The notes under the pieces: model-generated | The model's database searches: none | Seen by the model: only the letters and a program-made list of their open reading frames with translations | What the model was told of the DNA's origin: nothing | IMG/VR virus record: IMGVR_UViG_3300048839_000188 | Span: 1-64,000 of that record | Reading direction: 5' to 3' (one strand) | Origin: a virus | Length of the DNA: 64,000 bases | In this document: positions 48,435-57,057 of the stretch, one piece after another | Position numbering within the stretch: the stretch's first letter is position 1 | How the letters are laid out: each line of letters begins with the position of its first letter | Position numbers and translations under genes: made by a program

Positions 48435-48890
48435 CTACTTGGGGCCCTTGACGCCCCAAGCCTTGCGGGCCTCGGCCGCGGCCTTGGCCGCACGCGCCTT
48501 TGCCTGAAGTGCGCTCACCTTCGCCATGGCCGTGGCGCGCTTCTGCCGTGCGGCCAGTGTCTCCGCTCCGAGTTCAGCGGCGCGTTCCGGAGTCGCGAAG
48601 CCACGAACGCCAAACGAGTGCAGGATGGGCGGGTTGGCCGCGTGGCCGTGTTCGATACCCTGCAAGATGTCGTCAAACGTGAGCTTGATGCCAGCGGCCG
48701 CAGCTTCCGCCATGACCAGCGCGAGCAGTGCTCCCGGCTGAGCGTCACCCGTGTCCTTGTCCAGCCGGATGAAGTAACGGCCGAAGCACTGACCCGCGAC
48801 AGGCTTTCCGGTCTTGTTGTCGGTCACGCGAAGCTCCGAAGCGTAGTGTGCGAGACGGCGAGCAATCGTGTTCAGTCGGTTCGTATCCAT
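48435..48890 (-). CDS. Ala/Lys-rich C-terminal tail protein, GC-rich gene
   Basis: 151 residues from ATG 48890. N-terminal ~100 residues look globular (FGRYFIRLDKDTGDAQPGA); the tail is Ala/Lys/Arg-rich (KVSALQAKARAAKAAAEARK), like histone-H1-type or DNA-binding tails. GC content and codon use are clearly higher than in neighbours, suggesting recent acquisition. Bounded by a strong terminator. Confidence 0.55.
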   Translation of the reverse strand: MDTNRLNTIARRLAHYASELRVTDNKTGKPVAGQCFGRYFIRLDKDTGDAQPGALLALVMAEAAAAGIKLTFDDILQGIEHGHAANPPILHSFGVRGFATPERAAELGAETLAARQKRATAMAKVSALQAKARAAKAAAEARKAWGVKGPK

Positions 48891-48894
48891 TGTC

Positions 48895-49371
48895 CTATGC
48901 CTTTCGTTTGTTGACCCTGATAGCCGCCTGTTGTGCGTTGTGGTCCTCGACCAGCGGCCGGATGTCGAGAAACCTGTCAACAGTCTTGGCGCGCTTGGCC
49001 TTGACTGTCGAAAGCTGTGTCAGTTCGTCATCAATGCGAGTCTCCCGCGTGATAACGCCTTGGATGCGTATCTGTCTGTCGTCCATGCTGACCCGTGCGG
49101 TCTGCAATTTGATGTCTGCCGCGCTGGATGACGGTCCGTTGATGTCACGTCCAGCCGCGCTGTGATGCGCCACGTCTGCCCATTGACTAACGGAGCCGCC
49201 TATGCGACCAATCTGCTTGATGCCGCGACTGATTGCTTGGCGTGGTGACGAAGCCCAAACTCCCGCGCTGTGGCCGTCCTGTGTGACGACGTATCGCCAC
49301 TGTTCACCCTGCGTTGGATGAATGCGGGACTGGCGAGTCTTGACTAACTTAACGGTGTTAACCATTTTCAT
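48895..49371 (-). CDS. Hypothetical protein, first gene of the leftward arm
   Basis: 158 residues, basic N-terminus, GC-rich like the next gene. No motif recognised. Nearest gene to the control region on this side; expected to be expressed early. Confidence 0.5.
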   Translation of the reverse strand: MKMVNTVKLVKTRQSRIHPTQGEQWRYVVTQDGHSAGVWASSPRQAISRGIKQIGRIGGSVSQWADVAHHSAAGRDINGPSSSAADIKLQTARVSMDDRQIRIQGVITRETRIDDELTQLSTVKAKRAKTVDRFLDIRPLVEDHNAQQAAIRVNKRKA

Positions 49372-49871
49372 TCTCTATCGAAGGTGCCTCCGGCCGGTGT
49401 CCATGTTAGTGGCCTAGTCAATATACCCCAAGTGGGTGTGAATAGTATCCGCCCGACCCATACAATAAACTCATAGGTTGCGCCAACTACCATAATCGAC
49501 GATGCTTAGTCAAATATAAAATGCTTATGCTATCCATAACCCAAGTGGGATGATCAATGCGCATACAATCACCTCCACTCATGCGATATCGACATATGCG
49601 GATATGTGGATGTCTCTAACCTATTGACTCGTAAGGACTTATCATCCATGACCATTGTGCATGATATCCATCTCCGTATGACATCCTTCTCCCCCCACCC
49701 CTCCCCGGCTACTGCGAAGCACCTGAGAGAAAATTTCCAGACCCCCTAGCTTGAGGGCTATATCAATATTTGTCAACACACAACGCACACCATATACCAC
49801 AACATTTAGTGATAGTAGTTAATGCAAAATAAGCAACTAGTGGAGGTGAACGGTGGGGGATAAATGTTGGT

Positions 49872-49896
49872 GGGGCGGCCAAAGAACGGCCGCCCC
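49872..49896. other. GC-rich perfect hairpin
   Basis: GGGGCGGCC, loop AAAGAAC, GGCCGCCCC: 9 perfect GC pairs. No T run on either strand, so not a standard intrinsic terminator. Confidence 0.55.
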
Positions 49897-49953
49897 AATC
49901 AATCCATTATTTACTATCGACGATAATAACCCCCATCATCAAGCTGTGGTGGG

Positions 49954-50309
49954 TATGTCAGGCCAAACTGTGTCAACTCACAGTAGTATAGCTGACACAA
50001 CAATGGAGGTTGCCAATTAAGCACTTTATTTTCAACACTTTATCTGTGTCATCCTAGCTTGACACACCTCAATGACTAATAACTAATTCCAGTAAGTGAC
50101 GACAGGGGGAGGGCTTTCTAAGCCTCCCCTGTGTCACGTCTGTTATATAAGGGTGCCCTGACATACCCCCATAGAGGGCAGTTAAGTGCCCTAGAATCAA
50201 CACTTTAGTTGTGTCACAACCATCTTGACATAGTGGGGCACTTTTTTGTGTCCATTTCCCATAAGTAGTTGATTCCATTGAACTTAAAGGTGTGTCACGA
50301 TGTGTGTCA
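49954..50309. repeat. Cluster of TRTGTCA/TGACAYA operator-like repeats
   Basis: Sites: TATGTCA 49954; TGTGTCA 49969 with TGACACA 49993 (17 nt between); TGTGTCA 50045 with TGACACA 50060 (8); TGTGTCA 50130 with TGACATA 50159 (22); TGTGTCA 50210 with TGACATA 50226 (9, containing palindrome GTTGTGTCACAAC); direct TGTGTCA at 50291 and 50303. Likely binding sites for a phage or host regulator, or for a replication initiator. Confidence 0.65.
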
Positions 50310-50413
50310 CTCTCAAATATTGTAGGAATCGCAGAAAAAATGACCAATATTTGCACATCACGGAATCTCTCACGTAGTCTTCAAAATAGCTTTTTAGTAG
50401 CTCCATTAATGTG

Positions 50414-50441
50414 TTGACATTTTATAAGGAAATGTTATACT
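50414..50441 (+). promoter_or_regulatory. Strong promoter for the packaging/structural operon
   Basis: TTGACA (50414-50419), 16-nt spacer, TGTTATACT: extended -10 with TATACT at 50436-50441. It lies 105 nt after the last operator-like repeat and starts a ~210-nt leader. Confidence 0.7.
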
Positions 50442-50506
50442 ATTTATACAAACACAACATCAGCGACAATAATTATTGATTATTGCTGATTGTCATGGAT
50501 CTAAAA

Positions 50507-50563
50507 GGGCCACCGTGCGGCGCGTCTTCCTCCTTGGCGTTTTCAGTCGCACGGAGTCGGCCC
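50507..50563 (+). promoter_or_regulatory. GC-rich stem-loop in the terminase leader
   Basis: GGGCC (50507) pairs with GGCCC (50559) and CCGTGCG (50513) with CGCACGG (50548), enclosing a ~28-nt loop. No T run follows. Possible RNA regulatory element or stability structure. Confidence 0.4.
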
Positions 50564-50581
50564 CTTCAACAACGAAGATTC

Positions 50582-50620
50582 CCACATCCACTATCCACAT
50601 CAACTATCCACGTAGCTTTC
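50582..50620 (+). repeat. 13-nt tandem repeats ending in CCACGTAG (leader of first terminase gene)
   Basis: Three units of 13 nt: CCACATCCACTAT, CCACATCAACTAT, CCACGTAGCTTTC. The last unit plus TTAAA matches the end of the repeats before the large terminase gene at 16 of 18 positions. Confidence 0.6.
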
Positions 50621-50631
50621 TTAAAAGGAGG

Positions 50632-50649
50632 ATGCACATTTTAGTGTGC
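50632..50649 (+). promoter_or_regulatory. Hairpin between Shine-Dalgarno and GTG start
   Basis: TGCACA-TTTTAG-TGTGCA directly follows AAGGAGG (50624-50630). The predicted GTG at 50660 is about 30 nt from the SD in sequence but only ~10-12 nt if the hairpin folds. Confidence 0.4.
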
Positions 50650-50659
50650 ACAACCAACA

Positions 50660-51280
50660 GTGCCAATTCATGACCCAGAAATTCGTGCTCTGAGAGCCAA
50701 ACAGATGTTGCAGATGAAAGTTGCTGCGAACATGACAAACAAGGAAATTGCACAAGAGATGAATGTGCATCCTGAGACTGTCAAGAGAACATTGAGTTGG
50801 GCCAAAAAAGCCAAAATCACAGTCGAGTATGAAGATGCTGTTTTGGTGGATGTTGTGCCGATGGCCATCAAGGCATTGAAGAGTGCCCTGGAGGATGGTG
50901 ATGGCGAATTGGCGATGAAGGTGTTGGACAAGACAATCTGGGCTCAACAACAACAACAAAAGCAGACTGGAAAAACAGAAAATGCGCATCCTGATAGTTT
51001 GCATGATTTAGCAGCATACATCAATCAACTGCGTGAAAATGCTGGCGAGGAGGATGAGACGATTGATGGACACATCACAGCAGAACGCAACACAGAACGA
51101 AGTATTGATAGGGGAGAAATCGTTGGGCTCATTGAAGGTGGAAGCAGCACAAACGACAGAGGGTATGAGTCGCCAGCAGAGGAGGGCATTCTACAGGCAA
51201 GTTTTGATGGTGGAGATGAATCCACAATTGGACAGAAAAGCGCGTCGTCAAGCGACAAGGAAGATGGCCAAAGTAGTTGA
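50660..51280 (+). CDS. Small terminase subunit-like HTH protein
   Basis: 206 residues, GTG start after an in-frame stop at 50642. N-terminal HTH: MTNKEIAQEMNVHPETVKRTLSWAKK (about 25-50), then a helical middle with a Gln tract. The C-terminal ~80 residues are low-complexity and overlap another frame. First gene before TerL, so TerS (packaging-site recognition) is the natural guess; no TerS family signature is certain. Confidence 0.55.
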   Translation: MPIHDPEIRALRAKQMLQMKVAANMTNKEIAQEMNVHPETVKRTLSWAKKAKITVEYEDAVLVDVVPMAIKALKSALEDGDGELAMKVLDKTIWAQQQQQKQTGKTENAHPDSLHDLAAYINQLRENAGEEDETIDGHITAERNTERSIDRGEIVGLIEGGSSTNDRGYESPAEEGILQASFDGGDESTIGQKSASSSDKEDGQSS

Positions 51281-51311
51281 TGACGATTTGCGCATGTATA
51301 GGGGGAATTGA
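51165..51311 (+). CDS. Small basic protein overlapping the small terminase 3' end
   Basis: 48 residues from ATG 51165 (open in frame from 51033). MSRQQRRAFYRQVLMVEMN...RKARRQATRKM looks more protein-like than the overlapping tail of the terminase frame. Its stop overlaps a TTG just before the next gene. Weak RBS (GAGGGT). Confidence 0.4.
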   Translation: MSRQQRRAFYRQVLMVEMNPQLDRKARRQATRKMAKVVDDDLRMYRGN

Positions 51312-51313
51312 AA

Positions 51314-51529
51314 ATGTGGAGTCCATATCAGGATTTATTGGACGCTTTCAACGAGAGTCGATGGCAACCATCAACGCAGACATCTGAGAAGGGTGGCGAG
51401 TGGACTGTGGTGATGGAGGATTCCAACAACCATAGGATTGAGGCCAAGGATGAGTTGTTATCCGCTGCGCACACTAAGGTAGTTGAGAAAGTGCGAGAGG
51501 CCATCAACAAGGGCGAGTTTAGGCCCTAA
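51314..51529 (+). CDS. Hypothetical protein
   Basis: 71 residues, AGGGGG upstream. MWSPYQDLLDAFNESRW, then KVVEKVREAINKGEF helix. Lies between the terminase genes. Function unknown. Confidence 0.5.
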   Translation: MWSPYQDLLDAFNESRWQPSTQTSEKGGEWTVVMEDSNNHRIEAKDELLSAAHTKVVEKVREAINKGEFRP

Positions 51530-51532
51530 CCC

Positions 51533-51571
51533 CCACGTCGATAACTCACGTCGATAACCCACGTAGTTTTC
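51533..51571 (+). repeat. 13-nt tandem repeats ending in CCACGTAG (leader of large terminase gene)
   Basis: Three 13-nt units: CCACGTCGATAAC, TCACGTCGATAAC, CCACGTAGTTTTC, followed by CTAAA and the ATG at 51578. No Shine-Dalgarno sequence lies between the repeats and the ATG. Confidence 0.6.
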
Positions 51572-51577
51572 CTAAAT

Positions 51578-53224
51578 ATGAATGATATTTTCAAAAAGCG
51601 CACACCACTATCAGTAGTTGTGGGCGATGACAAATTAATGGGCAAACTGTGGAAACAATTGAGTGTTCCACAGCAGACGATTATTAAGGCATTGTATGGG
51701 CTCCCGTTGAACAGTGTGGATGAACAAAAAGCATGGGCTGTCCTCAACGATAATTGCAAGATTGATTCATTGGGATTTGTGGAAGAATGGTGGGCTTATC
51801 CATATGAGCCCAAGGAATACCAGGAACTAGTAGCACTCATTGGCCGTAGGAGTGGCAAGAGTTACATTACCTGTTTCATTGCGCTTTATGAGATCATCTT
51901 CGGTGGCCATGCGGCTCATGTGAAAGATGGACAGGAATTTGTCATCCCCTACATTGCACAGGATTTGTCGACTGCTCGTGTCAATATGCGCACGATTGCA
52001 CTTCTAGCAAAAGAAGTGCCATTTCTCGCAGCTACTCTAGTGGATGAGAAGCCGAATTTTTTGAAATTCGCCAACAATCTCACGGTGCAGATTGAGCCGC
52101 CACGGATTAAAACAGGCCGTGGTTGGGCAATGCCGATTATCATCATGGACGAGGTTGGATTCTGGGCCACATCAGACGAAGCTGCTGACCCTGATTATGA
52201 AGTCCAACGCGCAGTGTCACCGAGCACATTTCAGTTCCCGCACAGAAAGATGCTCATTATCAGTTCACCATATACAGAAGTGGGATTATTGTGGGAATAT
52301 TATAAAGCTGGAACTGATGGGCGCAAACTGGCAAAGGATGACCTATCGAAGCCACAATACAAAGACTCATTAGTGCTGAGATCTTCGACGGCTGCGATGG
52401 AAAACCCGACTATGAAGGGTTTCATGAGAAGCCAGATGGAGAAAGAACAAGCTAGGGACCCTGAAGGTTTTGTTCGGGAATATCTGGCAAGGTTTGTTAA
52501 AACAGTATCATCATTCATCTTGGGTAGTGATGTTGATAAGTGCACCCAAAAAGAGCACAAGGAACTAAGTCCGCAAGAAGTGCTCAGTGAGGGTTGGATT
52601 CCATCATTTGTCGCAACAATGGACCCTGCTTTCAAACAAGATGAATTCGCGTTCACAATCATGCACAATGATCATAAAGGCCAGATTGTTCAAGATGTGC
52701 TGAAAACGTGGACTCCGAATAAGAAGTTGGGCTTGGAAATCAATCCCGAAACTGTTATGGCTGAGATTGCCAGAGAGTGTAAAAGGTGGGATATTTCAAT
52801 CATTTACAGCGACCAATATCAGTTGGAGGCACTCCAACAAATTGCTCTCAGACATGGACTTGTGGTTATCAAATATGACTTCACAGCACGCTCAAAGGCG
52901 AGAATGTATGGGTCACTGAACACACTGTTGCGCACAGGGACGATCAAGTTGTTGAATCATCACAAAATCTATCAACAATTGACTCGATTGACGATGAAGA
53001 GGAGCGCGCAGAATACGATTCAAATCAGCGCACCAGAGGGTGAACATGATGATGTGGCGACTGTGGTAGCGATGGCCGCGGATTTGGCAATCCAGTTCAG
53101 ACCTTCACAGCAGAAGGAGTTGAAAAAGGAACCCACATTGTGGGAACAAGGTTTAGCGCAGATTGAGGCGAAGAAAATCGGTGCTAGGAGTGATTTTGAA
53201 GACCATTATGTGGCTTGGGTCTAA
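51578..53224 (+). CDS. terL: Terminase large subunit
   Basis: 548 residues. Walker A ALIGRRSGKSY (near 87), Walker B IIIMDEVGFW (near 188), coupling-motif region MLIISSPY, then the RNase H-like nuclease: ATMDPAFKQDEFAF, IIYSDQYQLEAL and GEHDDVATVVAMA with the metal-binding Asp residues. Packages DNA into proheads using ATP. Start has no clear SD; the leader repeats may matter. Confidence 0.9.
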   Translation: MNDIFKKRTPLSVVVGDDKLMGKLWKQLSVPQQTIIKALYGLPLNSVDEQKAWAVLNDNCKIDSLGFVEEWWAYPYEPKEYQELVALIGRRSGKSYITCFIALYEIIFGGHAAHVKDGQEFVIPYIAQDLSTARVNMRTIALLAKEVPFLAATLVDEKPNFLKFANNLTVQIEPPRIKTGRGWAMPIIIMDEVGFWATSDEAADPDYEVQRAVSPSTFQFPHRKMLIISSPYTEVGLLWEYYKAGTDGRKLAKDDLSKPQYKDSLVLRSSTAAMENPTMKGFMRSQMEKEQARDPEGFVREYLARFVKTVSSFILGSDVDKCTQKEHKELSPQEVLSEGWIPSFVATMDPAFKQDEFAFTIMHNDHKGQIVQDVLKTWTPNKKLGLEINPETVMAEIARECKRWDISIIYSDQYQLEALQQIALRHGLVVIKYDFTARSKARMYGSLNTLLRTGTIKLLNHHKIYQQLTRLTMKRSAQNTIQISAPEGEHDDVATVVAMAADLAIQFRPSQQKELKKEPTLWEQGLAQIEAKKIGARSDFEDHYVAWV

Positions 53225-53227
53225 CTA

Positions 53228-53253
53228 ACGCAGCCCCTCCACGCAGCCCCCAC
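53228..53253 (+). repeat. 13-nt tandem duplication in leader
   Basis: ACGCAGCCCCTCC followed by ACGCAGCCCCCAC, just before AAAGGAG. Same period as the two terminase leaders, and CCACGCAG resembles CCACGTAG. Confidence 0.5.
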
Positions 53254-53268
53254 AAAGGAGACTATTGA

Positions 53269-53586
53269 GTGCGAACTAAGAAGATGAGCGTCACCGAGCA
53301 GAACCAGCTATTAATCGATACTCTGGTGAAGCAACAAAATGCCTCGATGAAATTGATGGAGAAATTATTGGAACATGTGACTATTACAGCAAGCGCACAG
53401 AGGGAATGGTTGCAATTGTTCAAACCCCAACAACAATCTACTCCGGGTGCAGCGTCTTTTGATGCGCGTGAGGAATTGGAACATCCATTGGCAAAAAAAG
53501 CCGATGAGTGGACTGAATTGGATGCGCACAAGATGCTCAATGAATTGGGATTGATGAGCACAGCAGATGAAGATGGGATTATGTGA
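53269..53586 (+). CDS. Hypothetical protein between terminase and portal
   Basis: 105 residues, GTG start behind AAAGGAG; stop overlaps the portal ATG (TGATG). Helical (NASMKLMEKLLEHVTITAS). Function unknown. Confidence 0.55.
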   Translation: MRTKKMSVTEQNQLLIDTLVKQQNASMKLMEKLLEHVTITASAQREWLQLFKPQQQSTPGAASFDAREELEHPLAKKADEWTELDAHKMLNELGLMSTADEDGIM

Positions 53587-55877
53587 TGGCGATTGACACC
53601 CAACAAGCAGGACAGGAATTGTTATATTTGGCGCCGGATGCCCAGATTGGGAATGATCCTACCCAAACTATGGATCCTGCTGTGATCGAAGCCAACCAAT
53701 TATTGGCCCAACAACAAGCTGAGGCAGAAGCTGCTGAGCGCAAATTAGTAGCTGAGATTATGAACCAATATGATTATGCGCGCCAACAGAGGAGGCCGTA
53801 TGAGATTAATTGGTATATCAATGCATCTGCTTTGAGGGGATTTCCTGATGTCAGGTTCAATGTGGACACTGATAGGTTGGAGGTAAAATCAGAACCCAAG
53901 CACAGACAGCGCAAAAGAATCAATTATATTAAAACTAAATATATTGCGCGTGTGGCGAAATATACGAAGAGCCCGCCTAATCCCACTGTCCAGCCAGCGA
54001 CATCAGATAGGGAGGATATCTTCAACGCAAGAGCATCTCAGAAAGCACTCGAATATATCACTCGTCGCGGCCACATCAGGCAGCGTTATATGCAGGTCAA
54101 TCAGTGGACTCCACTGACTGGTAAGGCATTCTGGGCAATCAGGTGGGACGATAAGGCGATTGGCCATGCTCCCTCATTGGATGCTGTGAATGGCCAGAAA
54201 CTGTTGGCAATGGGCGAAATCAAGGTGGATTTTGTCTCCGCTTTTGAACTATTGCCTGCTGATCCTGGGATTGAACTCTTGGGTGATCAGCCTTTTATAT
54301 TGAGAGCCAAATTGGTCAAGGTGAGCGATTTGGAGGCGAGATTCCCAGAATTTGCTGGCGAAATCAGCGGTGAGTCCAAGGATAATGAGTTGTTCTTCTA
54401 TCAACGCCAGATTGCAGACTTGGGGACGAGGATGTTGGGCCCTGGTGCACGAGCAGGGACAGAAGATGATGGCGACTCGAAACCATATGTGCTCAGAATT
54501 GAAAGATTCATGAAACCATGTGAGGAATATCCTCATGGACACTATGCAGTTGTGGCATCACAGAAACTGCTCAAACAACAACCAATGTTGCCGGGATCAT
54601 TCATCGCATGTAGTCCGGAGAATCCTTATCCGTTTGTAGAATTCGTAGATGACGCCGCACCAGGACAGTTTTGGCCGGATGCATTTGTTGAACGCTTAGT
54701 GCCATTACAAAGTGAATATAATGAATATCGCTCGAAGTTGGCTGAGAACTTGACGATGCACTTTTTCCCCAAACTTGTTGTCTATAAGCAATTGGGATTG
54801 GGACCAAATCAGTATACCACTGAGGCAGGTGAGAAACTGGAAATCAATGCCATCCCCGGTTTGCAGGGGAATCCGTTGCAATTCTTACAACCACAATCTG
54901 TTGTGGGGGATGCTTGGAACATCATCCAGCATTTGAAGAAAGAATTCGATGATGTTTCATTGATTTATCCATCAACGACAGGTGGTGCGGGGACAGCTAC
55001 TAGTGGCTATCAGACATCCTTATTGCAGGAAGCGGCCGACCAAGTGCATGGGCCAGCGATTCAGCGTAACGCAATGGCTCTTGAAGAAGCTTACATGAAA
55101 ATTCGGCATTTGATGAAGCAATTCTATGACATTCCGAGGATGATCTCGATTACGGGTAAGAATAATATCCCAGAAGTCTATCAATTCAGCGCTGATTCAA
55201 TCGATGAGAATGCCGATGTGAAGATTGAGCCAGATACGATGATGCCTCCACTGAGGAGTGCTAGGTTGGATATGATTCGTCAATGGGCCGGTGATGGATT
55301 GATGGGCGACATTAGAGACCCACAGGTTCTCAAGAGAATTAACGACATAAGCAGGATGGGCGGGTATACGGAATTCGATACCGATCAAGTCCAGAGAGAC
55401 CGAGAACAGGCTCAGCATGAGAATATCATGATGATTCAGTTCCAGCCATTGCCGAAGCCTCAACCGTGGGAGAACCATGTTGAACATTGGGAATCTCATA
55501 CGGATTTATTCAAGTCCCCCGAAACAAGTGCGTGGACTGAGGAACAATGGCAGCAGAATGTATGGCACGCTATTGTGCATTTGAATTATATCAATCCCCA
55601 ACAGGCCATGATGATGGCTTCTGAGTTTAACATGCAGCAACCTTTGGCGCAATTGCAATGGCTCCACAGCCAGCAGGTGAATGCTGGTATGGCTCAGATG
55701 GCTATGGCACAAGGTGGCCCACAACCCGGTGGGATGGGACCACAGAATCCAAATCCGCCCGGTCCACAAATGAATGGTGGTGGAGTCAGCCAACAAGGGC
55801 CGGAACAGGAAATGCAAGGTGGACCAGAAATGGGTCCACAGAATGGCATGCAACCTCAACAGGACATGCCGCAGTAA
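53586..55877 (+). CDS. Portal protein
   Basis: 763 residues. ARQQRRPYEINWYINASALRG, KRINYIKTKYIARVAKYTKSPPNPTV and FVERLVPLQSEYNEYRSKLAEN are typical of large podovirus-type portals. The C-terminus is Gln/Gly/Pro-rich. Forms the 12-subunit DNA entry channel; sits directly between TerL and scaffold as usual. Confidence 0.85.
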   Translation: MAIDTQQAGQELLYLAPDAQIGNDPTQTMDPAVIEANQLLAQQQAEAEAAERKLVAEIMNQYDYARQQRRPYEINWYINASALRGFPDVRFNVDTDRLEVKSEPKHRQRKRINYIKTKYIARVAKYTKSPPNPTVQPATSDREDIFNARASQKALEYITRRGHIRQRYMQVNQWTPLTGKAFWAIRWDDKAIGHAPSLDAVNGQKLLAMGEIKVDFVSAFELLPADPGIELLGDQPFILRAKLVKVSDLEARFPEFAGEISGESKDNELFFYQRQIADLGTRMLGPGARAGTEDDGDSKPYVLRIERFMKPCEEYPHGHYAVVASQKLLKQQPMLPGSFIACSPENPYPFVEFVDDAAPGQFWPDAFVERLVPLQSEYNEYRSKLAENLTMHFFPKLVVYKQLGLGPNQYTTEAGEKLEINAIPGLQGNPLQFLQPQSVVGDAWNIIQHLKKEFDDVSLIYPSTTGGAGTATSGYQTSLLQEAADQVHGPAIQRNAMALEEAYMKIRHLMKQFYDIPRMISITGKNNIPEVYQFSADSIDENADVKIEPDTMMPPLRSARLDMIRQWAGDGLMGDIRDPQVLKRINDISRMGGYTEFDTDQVQRDREQAQHENIMMIQFQPLPKPQPWENHVEHWESHTDLFKSPETSAWTEEQWQQNVWHAIVHLNYINPQQAMMMASEFNMQQPLAQLQWLHSQQVNAGMAQMAMAQGGPQPGGMGPQNPNPPGPQMNGGGVSQQGPEQEMQGGPEMGPQNGMQPQQDMPQ

Positions 55878-56027
55878 ACACTTTGATTTGCAGTGATCGG
55901 TAAATCCATAGTATCCCCACAACGCAAGGGGCTATGTTTAATTTCACATTTCTAGGAGACACACACACAACAGCAGATAATGAGAGTTGTGTGGTCCAAC
56001 CAAAAAATGGTTCGAAAGGAGCGTTGA

Positions 56028-57038
56028 ATGAGCAAGGAATTAGATTATCAAGCAGGTCCGGATTTCGCAGCATTGGCCGCAAAAGCACAGCATTTTGAAG
56101 ATGCAGCGATAACCAATGACAAAGTAGATTTGGAGAAATCAGAAGAAACAACACTGACTCAGGAACAATCGGATTTGTCATCCAATGAGCAGCAAGTTGA
56201 ATCTCAGGGAAAGGTGCTTGAATTAACTGACGACGCACTGGTAAGGGTCAAGATTGATGGTGAGATTCAAGAAGTTCCGTATAAGGAATTCAAGGATTCA
56301 CTTCAACGCGAGGCCGCGTGGCACAAGAAGAATCAGGAATTTGCAAAAGGTCGCAAGGAGACTGAGGAGTTGTTCATTCGGCAGTATGCTGAATTGGAAT
56401 CCGCAGCCCGACAGTTGAAGGCTTATGAGCAGGGATTGGCGCAGAAATATGGCCAACTCCAGACTCAACATCAGCAAGCGACTACCGTTCAGCAAAAGGA
56501 ACAGATTCGAGATGAGATTGCGACACTTAGCGAAGTGCGTCAAGAAGCTGAAAGGCTTGGTCAGACGATTGAACAGAAGATCGCTGCTCGTGACCAGCAG
56601 ATTAATAGACAGATTGTGGAAGCAGCAAAACAGGTCAAACAGGAATTCGAACAACAGAAGGAGATGAATCGTTTCACACAGATGCTCAATAAGAATGTCT
56701 TGGAGAACGATCAATATCAAGTTCTGAAGGAAGTGATTCCGAATTTTGAACAAAACCTGAGATGGGCTGTGGTCCAGTTGGGGCCTCAGTCATTGGAAGA
56801 AGGTGCTGAGTATGCTGTCACAATTGCTAATGATTGGGCTTCGAAGTTCAAATCTAAAATCGCAGCGACACAACAGAGGGCCGATGACAAAAAGGCAAAG
56901 GCTCTATTGGAACCAAGTGATGGGTCCCCAATTCCGCCAAAGAATGCGCAGAAACAACAGAAACAATCATTCATTGGCAAAGATGGAAAGTGGGATCACA
57001 AGGCTTTGAGAGAAGCTGCATCACGTTTATTGGATTAG
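56028..57038 (+). CDS. Scaffolding protein
   Basis: 336 residues, GAAAGGAG upstream. Acidic N-terminus, VKIDGEIQEVPYKEFKDSLQ, then a long coiled coil (about 110-235) rich in Gln/Glu, and a short C-terminal motif (DGKWDHKALREAASRLL). Position before the capsid gene and composition identify it as scaffold. The 150-nt gap upstream has a 7-bp hairpin ACACAAC/GTTGTGT (55965-55992). Confidence 0.8.
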   Translation: MSKELDYQAGPDFAALAAKAQHFEDAAITNDKVDLEKSEETTLTQEQSDLSSNEQQVESQGKVLELTDDALVRVKIDGEIQEVPYKEFKDSLQREAAWHKKNQEFAKGRKETEELFIRQYAELESAARQLKAYEQGLAQKYGQLQTQHQQATTVQQKEQIRDEIATLSEVRQEAERLGQTIEQKIAARDQQINRQIVEAAKQVKQEFEQQKEMNRFTQMLNKNVLENDQYQVLKEVIPNFEQNLRWAVVQLGPQSLEEGAEYAVTIANDWASKFKSKIAATQQRADDKKAKALLEPSDGSPIPPKNAQKQQKQSFIGKDGKWDHKALREAASRLLD

Positions 57039-57057
57039 ATGAAAGGAATTAAAAACT

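Larger units (their letters stand above)
49372..50413. other. Non-coding control region, possible origin
   Basis: About 1 kb without a convincing gene between the two divergent arms. It holds a C-rich stretch near 49690, a GC hairpin at 49872, several TRTGTCA/TGACAYA repeats, and short GC hairpins at 50103-50132 and 50175-50192. No leftward promoter was found with confidence. Role in replication start or transcription control is inferred from position and repeats. Confidence 0.5.

Noticed and set aside
49872-49896. GC hairpin as intrinsic terminator
   Set aside because: No T run on either strand; kept as a structural feature only.
49954-50309. CRISPR-like repeats
   Set aside because: Repeats are 7-nt half-sites with variable spacing and inverted orientation; no repeat-spacer pattern and no cas genes.
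50494-50643. ATG-started 49-codon frame in the terminase leader
   Set aside because: No SD, low-quality composition, and it runs through the stem-loop and 13-nt repeats.
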